Origin: Centropus unirufus
Lineage: Eukaryota > Chordata > Aves > Cuculiformes > Centropidae
Direction: 5' to 3'
NCBI GenBank assembly: GCA_013397695.1
Contig: VYZI01000135.1
Coordinates: forward strand, 1,588,403 to 1,652,402
DNA: 64,000 nucleotides
Part shown: piece by piece, positions 38,769-51,500 of the stretch
Layout: each line of letters starts with the position of its first letter
Position numbering within the stretch: position 1 is the stretch's first letter
Position numbers and translations under genes: made by a program
The notes under the pieces: model-generated
What the model saw: only the letters and a program-made list of their open reading frames with translations
What the model was told of the DNA's origin: nothing
Databases searched by the model: none

Positions 38769-39160
38769 GAATCACAGAATGGTTGGGTAGAATGGATCTG
38801 GAGATCATCTAGTTCAACCCTCGTGCTAGACCAAGTTCACCTAGAGCGCATTGCACAGAAACACATCCAGGTGGGTTTTGAACAGAAAAGGAGATTCCAC
38901 AATCTCTCTGGTTGTTCAGCCTGTTCTGATGCTCCATCATCCTCACAGTAATAAACCTTTTCCTCATGTTCAGATGGAACTTTCAGTATTCCACTTGGAG
39001 TCCATTGCCCCTGGTCCTGTCATTGGACACCAGTGAAGAGAGTCTGGCCCCATCCTCTTGATGCTCCCCCTTTAGATATTTATAAGCATTGATAAGGTCC
39101 CCTCTCAGTCCTCGCTTTTCTACAGAAGAGATGCCCTCTCAGTCTTCGCTTTTCTTTTAG
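38769..39160 (-). mobile_element. CR1 LINE 3' fragment, antisense
   Basis: Reads as the reverse complement of a CR1 tail. Starting at 38769 it shows the CR1 3' end (AATCACAGAATGGTTGGGT), GGAGATCATCTAGTTCAACC, the AGATTCCACAATCTCTCTGG stretch, TTCCTCATGTTCAGATGGAAC, then TGGCCCCATCCTCTTGATGC and GATAAGGTCCCCTCTCAGTC. The far end carries a 34-bp period duplication of a 22-bp word (39100-39121 and 39134-39155, one mismatch). Its sense-strand 5' end lies just beyond that duplication, as expected for a truncated copy. Confidence 0.9.
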
Positions 39161-42100
39161 CATAAGACCTCTGCCGAAAAGAGAATAATGAGTGTATAAG
39201 GAGTAGAGATCTAGTTACACTGGTTGGATGCATAAATTCATGCTCTGTGCTTCTAGACATGTCTCATTTGTTGGATCAGCTCTTACTCTATTATTCCAAA
39301 GACATCTCACTGAAGTTATGGTTTATTTTTTAATAAGAAGAATTTGGGAAAGCATAAATCATTTACACTTTGAGATGGTACAGAAGATCCTAAACATGAC
39401 TCCCAGTGCAAATGTAATTTCTAGTCACCTCCAACCCGTCCCTTTCTTCCTTTGGTAGCACCTGCCCACACTACACCTTGTTTTACATGTGTCATTGTCT
39501 GTGTTCGGAATATTTGGGGGGAGGACCCCTTCGCAACAACACACTAACATTCTACACCTTCAGAAGGATTGTCAGTACTCAACACTAACTCCAGTGCAAG
39601 AGGCACAGATGAAATGCCACCCAATTTCTTTAAGCATGTATTTTGATAAATAGATTTACGAAGCCTCATCCAGGCAATGCTCCCAGTGACTCAGCGCTGT
39701 GATATACATTGTGCTGAAAATAGTCATCACCCCCTTTTCCAGAAGAACTTCATGTTACAGAGTTTTTTCTTCTGTCACCCTTCACTGCATAGTACCCCTC
39801 CTTCCAGGAAATGCATGGCTGCTCCTTTAGCAGGGGTTTGTGGAGAAAATGAACACAGTGAACTGATCTCCCATGAGAAAGAAAGAAGGGCTAAGGAAAG
39901 GGTCTGATATTCCTTAACATCTTGCACTTGGTGCACTGCCCAGGATCAAGGTCTGCCTGTGCCAATGACAGTATAGAAAACACCTGAAGAGGAGGACAGC
40001 ATCTCGTGCAGCTCCTTGGTCTCTCTGGGTCACGCGGATGACCCAACAGATGAGCAAACCAGGCAACCCTGATGGCAAACAAGGTAACATAAAACAAACA
40101 AGTCATGATGTGCTTGCTGTATCAGCAAAGCCACATGTCCCTGCACCCTCATTCCTTTTCTGGCCTCCTACTCCCCCTCTCTGGTATCACCCTTTGCCTT
40201 TTTCCTGCTCTCAAGGAATTCTTCCACCTTACATTTGGGAAAACAGTCCTTGTGCCTCGCTTGTACAGACCCTCTGGACAGCCGAGTTTAACACCCATAA
40301 AGTCCCCTACAAACTTGTTCCCAGTGATAAATCCAGTGTTTCAACCACTCTTTCTAAAACCACACCACTATTTCTTCAGCAATGGGAACACAGTTCATTA
40401 AACCAGGAGTAGATCACTTGTTATTTAAAGCTCTTCTACCCATCCTCTAATAGAGACTTGCCCTAATACATACCTTGCTCTGCAAACAGCTACATTTACA
40501 TTAGTATTATACTTTTTCTCCATCACCAAATAGCCTGTTGCCATGATGCCAATTTTCTCTAGCATGCACTAACACCCAGATTGCTTGGGAATTTTATGGA
40601 AGAGTGCCAGCTAGCCTAGGCTGCACTGGGACAATTGAAATAGGCTGGCATAATAGGTAATACAATTTTACGATCCAGTGACATTTGTAACATCATTTGA
40701 CAGGGCAGACATGAGCTGCTGGCTCATGGAAAAACCATTCCTTAAAGGTCTGACAGGATGTGAAGCTGGAGTGCAACCCTTTTCCAGCTGTAGAACTGGG
40801 AATTCTTCCATTTGTGGTGAAATTCTTCCTGCTTTCATATCTCTGTCCTCCAAGAGACTGTCTGTCTGCGTTTAAACGACTAGATCTGAAAATTGTTCAA
40901 CCCTATTTGTCCATTAGAACAGGAGGAATAATTATCTTGTCCTTTCATGCCCACTGCTAAGCAATTCTTCTCCATGGTGCCATGAGGTGTTCATCAATGT
41001 AAGAATGAAGAAAGAAAGGTGGTTAAGGCGTGCATATCCCCGCTTCTGCACCCATAGAAATGGGCCATGTCAGATTTAGAAAATGACTGAAAAAATGCAT
41101 ATTTTAGATTGCACGCTCACTACCTTGCCAGAAGTTTGATATAAAAACACACACTGCTCCACCACAAACTTATGGGGTCTCAAGCCTGTAAAAACCTGTT
41201 TCTATTAATTTATCACATGGATGACAGTTCCTCACACCATCCCACAGTCAGGCAGCAGAAAATTCTACAGAACTGAAGATGCAAGACATTCAGTCCTCCA
41301 AGACACTCATATTTTCAAGTGAATTTAGCACTCATAAAAAAAATGGTGGAGGTGACCAGCACCTTGCACACTGAAGATTAACATCAGGGTCAGCACTCTG
41401 TACAGACAGACCCTCCAGTTCCAAACAACCCCGATGCAGAAAGAACTGCTTCTGAGCTAAGAGTTTTGGATACAGATATGGGGTCCAGCTGAAGCTGCCA
41501 AAAATGGGATCAGCTATGCCTATGGAGTTTGTAACATTAGTCTTCATCCACATGGAAATGAACATCTCACAGAAGTAAAAAACCAAGCACTATCTTGTGC
41601 CATTTTTTAAATATTTCTAACAAGAACAGAGTGTGACCAACCTATTCAGGATTCCCTGTATGTTTTAAGGGGAAAAAAAATGTAGATTGATTCTTATTGT
41701 CTGACTTCTACCCCTCTCTTGCCTCCCTTGAATATCTCACATGGTTGTGCTGGAGCAGAAAATTATTATCAGTTTTTGTTAGAGGGCACCAGCCAGTACA
41801 GGGCAGACATAGAGTTTTCCAGGGGAGTACATTTGCAGCAGCTTCTCTTCTGCAGCCAGATTTCTAATGAACTCGCTGCCTAACCGGTTACAGAGCTCCA
41901 CGCAAAAGTTAAGGAGGTGTTTATGACTCCAAAGGCTCATAAAGGAGGATGGTAACATTGTTCCTGCTGACTGCACAGCAGGGAATCGAGAATACAATTA
42001 CTGTCCAGACTCTTAATGCTTCCAAGTTAAAGAGCAAACTACCTAATTGCAGCAATACACGTCCAAGATAAAACATAATATCCCTTACAGAGGATTTTCC

Positions 42101-42494
42101 AGTGCCTCATGTACTTGGCAAGAAGCAATTTACATGCACTCATACTTTTACTGTATTGCTTTTTTTAAAGCACATTGCTGCTATTTTAACAGCTTGCATT
42201 TTGCTTGATGATGTTGTCTTTACTGTCCTAATTCTACGTTTTGGGGGAGATGCGGGAGGGTCTTGTTTTTTTTAAATTCCCTGTAATCATAAACTCTTCG
42301 GAAATGGGATGCACAATGGATCAAGCTTGAGATATGAATTTTTAAATGTCACTTCCATGACTGAGGATTTTGCACATCCCTGAGATAAACATAATGGTCA
42401 TTTTATGTGGGATCACTTTGTAGAAAACAATGGTCATGATTATTTAGAGCTGAGGTAGGCCTCAGTTGATGTCCTTGAAATGTAAAAACAGTGA
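39161..42494. other. No gene seen; possibly some decayed retroviral sequence at the far end
   Basis: No gene is recognisable. Open frame 40038-40412 (124 codons) is proline-rich, overlaps another frame and has no domain. The last few hundred bases before 42495 may be decayed envelope sequence belonging to the adjoining retroviral remnant, but I cannot align them by eye. Confidence 0.5.
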
Positions 42495-42671
42495 CTAAAA
42501 AGAGTTGGCTTAAGGAAATTGCAAATCAATGATGAATGGCTGGAAAAGCCAGGAACTGTAGGATGGATAAAAGATTTGTTAAAAATTGGAATAATGATAC
42601 TAATGCCAATAATAGTATTTGTTGTATTGACGTGTATGTTGTGGCACTGTTTAATGATATTAATATCTTGA
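42495..42671 (+). pseudogene. Endogenous retrovirus envelope C-terminus (decayed remnant)
   Basis: A 58-codon open stretch ends in TGA at 42669-42671, just upstream of a polypurine tract and LTR. It reads as a membrane-proximal segment with tryptophans (near 42538 and 42562) followed by a long hydrophobic run (about 42582-42656) with a cysteine pair region, matching the position and character of a retroviral transmembrane subunit anchor. A TGA at 42492-42494 lies directly upstream in frame, and I see no surface subunit, polymerase or gag. The frame is non-functional. Retroviral class cannot be settled from this fragment. Confidence 0.6.
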
Positions 42672-42696
42672 TCAATCAAGATTATCTGGATTGCTC

Positions 42697-42714
42697 AAAG
42701 AAACAAAGGGGGAA
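42697..42714 (+). other. Retroviral polypurine tract
   Basis: The tract AAAGAAACAAAGGGGGA lies immediately before the TGTAG that begins the LTR. This is the expected position of the plus-strand primer for reverse transcription, and it fixes the orientation of the element as plus. Confidence 0.75.
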
Positions 42715-42911
42715 TTGTAGGGAATTATCTTGAAATAATGGACATGTGAACAATCCAAGCTAGATGTCAATGGCAAGAGTCTGAAGACAGGTGACGCTGC
42801 ATATGAGGAAAACAACTCCTGGATGTGGGACGTGGGACCCAGAAGCTTATGGGATATTCGTGTGAACTTCTGTATTATCTCACATAAACATGTGTGTTTA
42901 CCTGATGTACA

Positions 42912-42963
42912 CCAATCATAATTAGAAGTGTTTCACGTGGTATTGATAAGCACTCTATAAAAG
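42912..42963 (+). promoter_or_regulatory. LTR promoter elements (CCAAT and TATA)
   Basis: CCAAT at 42912-42916 and TATAAAAG at 42956-42963 are about 40 bases apart, the normal spacing for a polymerase II promoter. They lie in the U3 part of the LTR, so transcription would start near 42985-42990, very close to the polyadenylation signal. Confidence 0.6.
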
Positions 42964-42977
42964 CTATCCGAGCTATT

Positions 42978-42983
42978 AATAAA
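42978..42983 (+). terminator. LTR polyadenylation signal
   Basis: AATAAA lies about 15 bases after the TATA box, upstream of the expected transcription start. A signal placed in U3, followed by a GT-rich stretch (GTTAGTGTGTGCTG), is known from several retroviral LTR groups that have a short R region. Confidence 0.6.
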
Positions 42984-43035
42984 CTGTCAGCATTTAATCA
43001 TATTGGTTAGTGTGTGCTGTCTGTTTTTATCTCCT

Positions 43036-45498
43036 GAAATTTTACTTTTAAAATCCAGAACTAGTTCTCATATTGAGCAATGAAGTTCTTGGCTTTAACC
43101 ATCTATGTGTTCTTGAAGGAAGACAAATACAGAATAGTAGGTTGCAAAAGGAAACCATTCCCATTGCACAACACTTTCAGAAACTGTAGGCCAGTAATTA
43201 AAAATCATGCAGAATTTGTTAATGTTTCACACCAGTTCAGGTGTAGCAATGTGAAAAAAATACCATATTTTTCAAACTTTTCTGGAGCTAAACAAAATCA
43301 ATTAAATTCTGAGGCAGCAAAATGTATTTAATGCTATAAACTGTCAAACACTTCATTCTAACACGTCAAGGTTGGCACTAAATAGGATTCAGTAGGCAAT
43401 CCAGAAGTCTTCGACTATCATTAGATAGCTTTATGGCAGTCATGTATCTTAATGGCTTCAGGCTATATAAAAGAACTGCATTTTTTCTCAAGTCACAGCA
43501 GTATGTTTGGATATGGTGACTTCTTATAATAACCTTTGTTTCTAGTTCTCTGTTGCCTGAGTGAAAGGTTAATATACACTGCTGGCACTTGAGTGCTGTC
43601 ACTGATCGTTGAATCATTTCCTTTGTTCATTTGAAATTGCATGTAAAGGATGAACCAAACCCAGATCTTACTGAATTATTTGCAATTAAAAAGAAAATCT
43701 GTGAGAGTGATTGACACTACAGCTGACGTAAAGGCTGCGATACACTGAAGCCTTCTTGCCTGTCTTTTGTATCTCGTTCTTTGAGATGATCATCCTAATT
43801 CAGTAAAAAACATAAAAACAAGACAGGGCTGAGAAAGATCTCCTGACCACAGAATCCTTCCTTTTTCCATTTCCAAAGGTTTGTGGACTCATCCTTCAGC
43901 TTCCTCTACCCTACATTTTTTTTAACTGAGGAGTCCAAGCCTGATTGCTGTTCCCCAGGCTGGGAAATGTTTTGTGCTAGGAAACCCTATGGGAAATCCT
44001 TCAGATTAGAAGAGATGGAACAGAAAGTGTCATTCCATGGACTTTACTGTCAAGTCCTGCTTTCTCAACTTCTTCATGCATCTGAATCACTCAGAAGGAG
44101 CAGCTCACAGCTGGATCAGGAAAACTCCCTGAGCACCAGACAAAGAGACCTTCACAGAGCTGCTCTTTGCAGTGCTAAGTTGAGGAGAGGATGGTGTGGA
44201 GTGATCCAAGATACTCAGCAGTGAAAAGGAAGGATGCTAAATGGGTTATTTACGTTCCTCTTGGCTCACAGATGCAATCAATATTTGTGCATGTGTGATA
44301 TATTTATCTAGTTCCCTCCAATTGTGCCCATTTTCTATGCCTTAATAAACAGATTTTCTACACTTAGAAGGAGCTAGCAAGGGGATGATTTGCCTGTACA
44401 GGTCACCACTCCATGAGTAGGAGATGTGCCTTGCTCTGTCAGTTGCAAAGAGCAGTCCTAGATACACTGAACCTGGCCTTTTTTGCTGCTATTAATTATC
44501 TGGCAGAGAGGTTATGATTATCCTGGTAAATTTACCCTGACCAAGCTTATTTCTCAACACCCCTGCAAGTTCTGGCAACTGAGTGTTCAAAAAAGCGTCA
44601 AAGACACTTGTTGATTCTGCTGTGGAGCTGCCCCAAAACTTTTCCTCTGCTCTTAGAGCAGCAGTAGTAAAACAAAGATTTGTTACGGAGATAATAAGAA
44701 TTTTAGCAGATAATCTTACTGAATCCTTTCAGGAAAGACAGAGTGGCAGAACAGAATTGAGTGGTCCTATTAACCTCAGCACAGTATCATCAACCAGCAG
44801 TATAGAAGGCAAATTCTACAAGTTACTCATAAAGAAAGACCATTCAACCCTCTGGCCTGAATATCCATGTTTTAGAGATGACCAGAAATGTGATGTAAGA
44901 ACCTTTTACTATGACTACAGTTTAGATACTAACATATGGAGCTTTTTCTGGCAAAATAATAGTGGCAGAAAAAGTGCAATTTTGAAACTAGCCCTCAGTC
45001 TATGAGAAATTTGACTTTTGGATATAAATAGCAACACTCGCCTAACCTAAATGTTCATTTTCCTTTAAACTAGTTTAATTTAAATGATAGAAGTTTCACT
45101 TACTTTTAATGGGCAGCAGCTGTTCATTAAATTTATAATGACATTTAGATACCCTGGTGATAGACATTCAGAAATATCATATACATAGAGACAGAAATTC
45201 ATTAGTAGCTTCACTAAGATGGCTTGGAAGTGAAATTAATTTGAAAAGAGACACTTGTTTTAGCTCCATCAGCAGTCTGAAAACTCAATCTGTGTTCTCG
45301 GGCATGTAAGTGCAGCACAGACTGTTATTACCTAGTTTGTCCTACAGAAAGTCTGAAGAATTTTTCTTGAAAAGATATACACCGTCTTAGGAATTTTCTA
45401 CTAAATTGTAATGGTACTGCTACCACTGAAATCTATATCAGTTAAATATAGATATACAACTTATATATCAATTAGATATATAACAACAATTATATATA
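43036..45498. other. No gene seen; contains the longest open frame of the window
   Basis: The longest open frame of the window lies at 44583-45005 (140 codons). It has no signal peptide, repeat or domain that I recognise, and its length is within chance expectation. A 113-codon frame at 43883-44224 is similarly anonymous. From 45421 the sequence becomes AT-rich and grades into the minisatellite; one degenerate unit (GATATACAAC) sits at 45451-45460. Confidence 0.5.
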
Positions 45499-45568
45499 GA
45501 TATACAAAGATATACAAAGATACACAAAGATACACAAAGATATACAAAGATACACAAAGATATACAAA
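45499..45568. repeat. Minisatellite, seven units of 10 bp
   Basis: Seven head-to-tail units of GATAYACAAA, with no length variation. The only variable site is the fifth base, which reads T, T, C, C, T, C, T along the array. The period equals about one helical turn, so the AAA steps recur on one face of the helix. The open frame on the opposite strand (45490-45720) is a by-product of this repeat: its 10-bp period gives a 10-residue hydrophobic repetition. Confidence 0.93.
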
Positions 45569-48500
45569 TATGTAGTAGAGATGTGTATGATTTCCACATA
45601 GGCAGTAGTAAGTGCATTAGATTTTATGCACATGACACTATGCATGTCAGAGGTGCTGTTCATGTCTAATGGACGCTGGTTGTGTCCTGATGTTATATGG
45701 AATGTTTTTATCAACTTCAATAGACAAAAGGTTTTACCTGGATATTAGGGACTTACACATATAATTACATAACTGCAGTAAACAAATACTTATTTTTTAT
45801 TATTATTAATACAGTCTCATAGTACATTAATTACACATTACTATCCATCTCCAGTTGGTCAGCTTGATCCTCTTCCTCATTTCAAGACCAACTCTCCTCT
45901 AAAATTAATACTGCTAGAATCCACCTGTATCATCTCACCTATATAAATAAGGTACTTGCTTTACACTCTGGAGAACTCAGCATGGGATCAGGACTAAAAA
46001 TTACTTGCATGTCACCAGCATTAGTAAGGCAGCCAAGGTAAAAGAGGGTTGCCGTGTAAAAACCCCACAGCATTTCAAGTAGTCTGCAGTGACACCTATG
46101 CACATTTTGCCAGATGTTATTCCTTGTATTTCACTAAGCAAGTCTGTTGATTTAACACAAGAACATGACTGAATTAGAAGAAAACGTGTAAAGTGACATG
46201 CAAGGACAAACAACAGCTTTGCTAGTTTCTTTTAGCATGGGTAGAACCAAGAAATTTTCATTTCCTTTAGTAGGTATGGCCCTGATGATGCAGCCTGCAT
46301 TTGTTTTATCTAATAGTGTGGATCAGTAGGAAAAGATCTATAAAGTCAAAGAGTCTGAGAACCAACACTCACACAGCAGCCATCACAGGGTTTTGGTTTG
46401 CCTTTTCCTTCAGACTACCTCTAGTCCAGTCTCACAGGCTGAAGACTGTAGCATTTGTGGCTGTAGTGCATTAGCTATGCTACTAAAGAGTGTTTTCTGC
46501 TTCAGATTCATGCAAAAGGAATCCAGTTCATGTCTTCCACTATGGGAACAAAAGCAGAGCAAGTATAAGACGAGACATTTGTTTCAAACCACACTTCTGG
46601 TCCAAAGTAAAGTGCTAAAGTTAGATAATCTCCTATAAAACAGACTTTTTTTTTTTATAGAAAGGACAGACTCACGCTGAAGCTGCTCAGAGAAGGATTG
46701 CATTTGAATAGCTTTGATGAACTAGAAGCATTGCACCCTCACACAGTTCTCTCTATGCATCTCTCATTTTACTCTGTTGAATAAATCCTAGTGTGGCAGG
46801 AAACTCATTAGCAAATTCTTTGCTGAAAGTAATGCTTATGTAAGTTTAAGACAAGCACATTATCAGAAGGTTTAGAGTAATTTGCTGCTCATTAGCTGTA
46901 CACCTCGGTGACTATAGTCAACCATAGACATTATACACAGATGTATTTTTGAGAATACTACTCTAAAGAATGTTCAGTGTTTATATCAGGTCCTCGTTTA
47001 AACTGTAGCACACGCTTGCAGGAGCAGTGCCGATCTGAGGTCCCAGAGGACTTCTTCCAAGAAAGTTGTCATTGCAGTGGCATAAAAGGTCCTCCTGCTA
47101 CTAAAAGTGGCCAAGGTTGTATGTTGTGTCACCCATGAACCACAGCTAGAGAACATATATCAACTTTTTCCAGAGAATTTACAGGAATGAGTTTTTCCAG
47201 CAGGTCAACTAGGACGCTTAATGACCCTTAGTCTGGTTCATGCTTGCTTAGCATCCAATATCATTGCAAACCCAAAACTTTGACCCTACTTCCTTTAATG
47301 ACACACATCTTTTGGTGACCTTTGTCAGAATACTTAACTAGTTTGACTACTAAACTGGAGTTAAAAAAAAAAAACCCTTTCTTTTATCAAATTAACAGAT
47401 GGGGTTTATTGTGAGAAAAGAAGGAGAAATTGAGTAGCTTAGCATTTTTTTCCAAGGAAAAAAAAGAGTTTAAACGAGGTATTTCTTTCTGTAGTGCATC
47501 TGTGCTTTCCTCCATTTTAGAGAGTCTTGTAGTAATGAAGACATAATCAGTATTTTGACTAGCTACAGGTGGTGTATTACAATAAAACAGCTGCACGAGT
47601 AGCAGGGTTCTATCAAGCTGGTACTCAATAGTTATATTCAGCTAACATAATCTGCTCCTAGACAGAGTACTCTTTACTACTGTGCTGCCATATATTTCCA
47701 TAAGAAGGCCTTTTTTATCCTCTTATTGTTTCTGAGAAGAAAATGAGGGAGACTTTGTGCACTTCATGTATTTCTAGGTTTCTAAAGAGCTTTACGACAC
47801 CCTGGGCAAGAGCACTTCTATAGATATAAGTGAAATCATTCTCATTTCCTCCACATTTGGCCACCTGGTTAGTTTCTTAGTAGCTTTGCTCAGAATATGA
47901 TATTCCTTTCACTTGGTTTCAGTTAAACCTGGTCTCTTCAAAAACCTGTTCACCCATTTCACTCAGTTGCTGAGCAAAGATTGACTGGGGTGGCTTACCA
48001 ATTAGTAATTGATTAGAAGAAAATCACCCTTCCTCCTAGACATCTCCTCACTTTGCCAGTGTGTGATATTAGATATGTGGGAGGTGCAGTGGTCTGCTAT
48101 CACTGCTTCTATTCCTTCATTTGCTGGAGCAAAGAGGGCAGTGAGTACTGACCAGCAAAAACACATCAAAAAACACAGCATGGTATCAAAAGCTCTTGCT
48201 CATTAAGAAGAATAAAAAGCCATATTTCAGGGTAAGGGCACGACATCTGCCAAAAATCTGCACAGAACAGTTGCGAACACAAATGAGTACTTTGTGTGCA
48301 CATGCAGGTAATGGCAAACTTCAGTCAAATAACTTGAGTGAGTAGGTAGCTTTCCAAATACCTCCCTGACTTTCATCCTCAGGCACAACGAGGTACACAA
48401 ATCAAGAGGTTCAATAGCATTACCCTATGGAAATGTGTCCCCAGAGTCCAATGTTCCCTCTTTCTTCTCCAGTACCCCTAAAATTACTCCTGTTAAAACC

Positions 48501-51500
48501 ACAACTTGTTATAGAGATAAAAAGAGCTTGAGGAGTTTTGTCCTTAAATCTTTACCAATTAAGAGGGAAGAAATATAAAGGCACGATACACAGAGAAAGC
48601 CAATAGAAATATCTTGGAGCTCTGTAAAACATTTCTTCCTGCCTTGCTGTTAAATCAAATTAAATATTTGTTTCACTTCTTTCTCTATAGACAGATAAGA
48701 TTTGAGTGCCTTCAGTTTTGAACCATTGTTTTTAATACAAACACAGGGTTAGAAACAAAAGGGATTTTAGAAAGCTGCCCTCCAGCCTTCTGATCTATGG
48801 CCCTGGGGGCGCGGGGGTGGAAGGAGAAGCCTGCCTGGCTGGAAATAGTACAGCACATCTGAGAGAGAAATGCAAAAACGGGTACTCCTGGGCAAGGTCA
48901 CCTAACTCAGCAAGGAAGAAAATCCTCCAAAAAGTTGTCTTAAGAATTTCTCTATCTGTGACTCTTAGCTCCAAATCTTTTCCTATAAAGGTAAGCACTG
49001 AGGTACACAGGGAGATGGAGATGCCTTTCAAGCTTCCCTGTTATACCAGGCAATATTCTTCTGACTGTAGGTGTTAGGCTGGGTAACAAGATTCCTGAAT
49101 ATTCCTCTGAGTTTTTTTCTTTCATGAACTGGTCATAAAATAGCCTTTTCATTCAAAGCTCTGTTGGCGATCGGCTTCCCTTGTTGGTGTCTGCCTCTGC
49201 GAGATGTAGATATCTGCATTTGCTGCTGCTTGTGTCCTAGGGGGATTAGACTCTGAGCATGAGGGCTCTATCTGTGCATTTAGAGGCTCTTTCCTGGGCT
49301 GCAAAAAAAAAGACATCTCCTCCCAGCTGTAAAAGCCATTAATTTCTGCATGGAGAAGGGGGACAAATATTTCCTCTGGCTAGTGGTTGAGGATGCTCAT
49401 CTGAGAGAGAAGACATCTGAGTGCTATTAACTGTTATATATCAAGTAACTGTCAATAAAAAACTACAACAGGTACGTTGAAATGGACATTTTTAGAATTG
49501 ATTAGGAATTAAAAAATGTTGCTTGAGATGTTTTCACATTTAGTAACTACTGCAAATGAAACCATCTTATCTCGGCAGGGCCATGGCAGGGCAGCACTTT
49601 GCACTGGCTGCTGTAGCTTGCCTGGCTTCTATGGTCCCAGCTGGAGCACCAGAAAGAGTTCAGGTTTCTCCATATGACACTGAACTGTGCATCCTGTACT
49701 GTACTGTTACACCCTTTACTTCTGTATAAAGGGGGCTTGCTCTGAAAATTTTTGTTTCCCACCTGAGCTATGTCAGTGACACTAATAAAGTCCTGCCAGC
49801 AAACATCCCATGCCCCTACATTTAAAAGCAGGTGCGCTTCAGCAGGAGTAGGAACTAAATTCAGAGTATTTTTCTTCTGAGCAAATATTACAGGAATAGT
49901 CAGAAGCCTTTTGGCTCTGCAGCCTCTGTTACCTTGAATCCATAAAGTAATTTCCTGAAGAAGGTAGTGCAGTTTCCAGTATTCTCATGAATGATTAGGA
50001 ACTGCAAACTTTTGAAAAAAGCTCAATGTTCTTTCTAATCTGGTTTCTTGTAGCCTTCCATATTATGGCCAAATCTAGCTTAGTACGTCATGGAAAAAAC
50101 AAGTTGGGCTTCAAAACAAAAAGCCTAGTCATCCCTTCCAGTTTTCCCACTACAGTTATTTATTCCATTTAAAAGAAACTGACCTTTATTCTTTTGTATT
50201 GGTCTTCTATTCTTACCATATTGAACAACTGAAAGATCTGACATCTTTAGCTTCTAAGGTATTAATTTTCACTGAACTACTCTAAGAAAGAAAATTCATG
50301 AGCAGGAAACTGAAGTACTGGAGCTTTAAAGAGCTCCCAGAGCCATTCAAGGAGTCAGTTCAGGGAGCACTGAGCCCAGACCTCCTAAATCTAACAGCAG
50401 GACCTCAGATATTCAATCATCCTTGCTTTCAATAGCACCATTTTACCTGTCCAGAGATCACTTTCAAATGATAAATCTTTTTTATAGTAAAAATACTTCT
50501 ATTCGGTGTATGTTAATCCATAACAAGAAAACTAGAATATTTTACTGAATTATGTTTGTTCTGTATCAGATATTTATAGATACCAGAGATGTAACTCCCT
50601 ATTCAATAAAACAGGTATGTATTCATTTGAATGAATGCAAATAAGGACCATTGATTCCTTTGACCTCTTTAATTCATTAGCCAGGCAGATTAGTTTTTTA
50701 GATAAAGTTGAAGTGAAAAAATATACCCAAGGTGAATTTTGAAACAACTGTGTCAAACTGAAACTGATCCTGGAGTGATCCTTATCTGCAAACTACAGGA
50801 TATTTGTTCCATTGCACGTCAGAAGGATAAAATCAGTCTAAAGTCTCATGTTAGCGATTGGCAGCCACTTAAGAGCCCTGCACCTGAGAACAGGCTTTAC
50901 TTTATTGACCATAAAAGTAAACTATGTGTCCTATAATTCTATACTAATGCAGAAAAATACTTCGAGATGGTATATTTCTGAGTTTTCCAGTCTAAACATA
51001 TACAATTTTTAATGGGCTAGCACTTACCTAAAGATAATAATCAGTGCAGACCTTGTAAAACCCAGTCATTGTATCAATAAATATTCTGACATTTGTGTCC
51101 CGAACAAGGAGCTGGCTGAAAGGCAGGGCCATGAGATTCTTACAACCCAAGTGGAAATTTTCCAAGTACTTAGTTTGGTGGGGACTGAAGGCTTTGCAAC
51201 ACGTCTTCTAAAGGTTGTCTATATGGTAAAATGAAAGGGCACTTCAAAGCATTTTTCCTCAGAATATGTATGGCTCCTTTTACAATATAAAGAGGATTTA
51301 AGAATAGGGCAGCAACTGAGTTGTTCAAAACAGCCTGTCAAGGACTGTTGTAACAAAATACAAGCTGGGCAACTGGTTCCAGAAAAATGGAAGCTTCCAT
51401 TCCCCAGTCTTTACCCATAGGCTTGTATGATGTATTCAGTAGGGAGGGTGTAGGAGCTTGGATTGTATCCTTCCCCTTGGCCAACAAGGATTGGAATCCA

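Larger units (their letters stand above)
42716..43035 (+). mobile_element. Endogenous retrovirus 3' LTR
   Basis: It begins with TGTAGGGAATTATC directly after the polypurine tract and runs through a promoter-like block (CCAAT, TATA) and a polyadenylation signal into a short T/G-rich U5-like segment (GGTTAGTGTGTGCTGTCTG). The length is about 320 bases. The right boundary is approximate because no clean ...CA end or terminal inverted repeat is visible. No matching 5' LTR or internal genes were found in this window, so the element is a 5'-deleted provirus. Confidence 0.72.

Noticed and set aside
44583..45005. 140-codon open frame, the longest in the window
   Set aside because: No recognised domain, no coding-like context, and the length is near the maximum expected by chance in 64 kb of AT-rich DNA read in six frames.
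45490..45720. Minus-strand open frame with a strongly hydrophobic periodic C-terminus
   Set aside because: The periodic residues are the translation of the 10-bp minisatellite.
48800..48840. GC-rich patch as a possible CpG island promoter
   Set aside because: Only about 40 bases long, followed by ordinary AT-rich DNA and no open gene.
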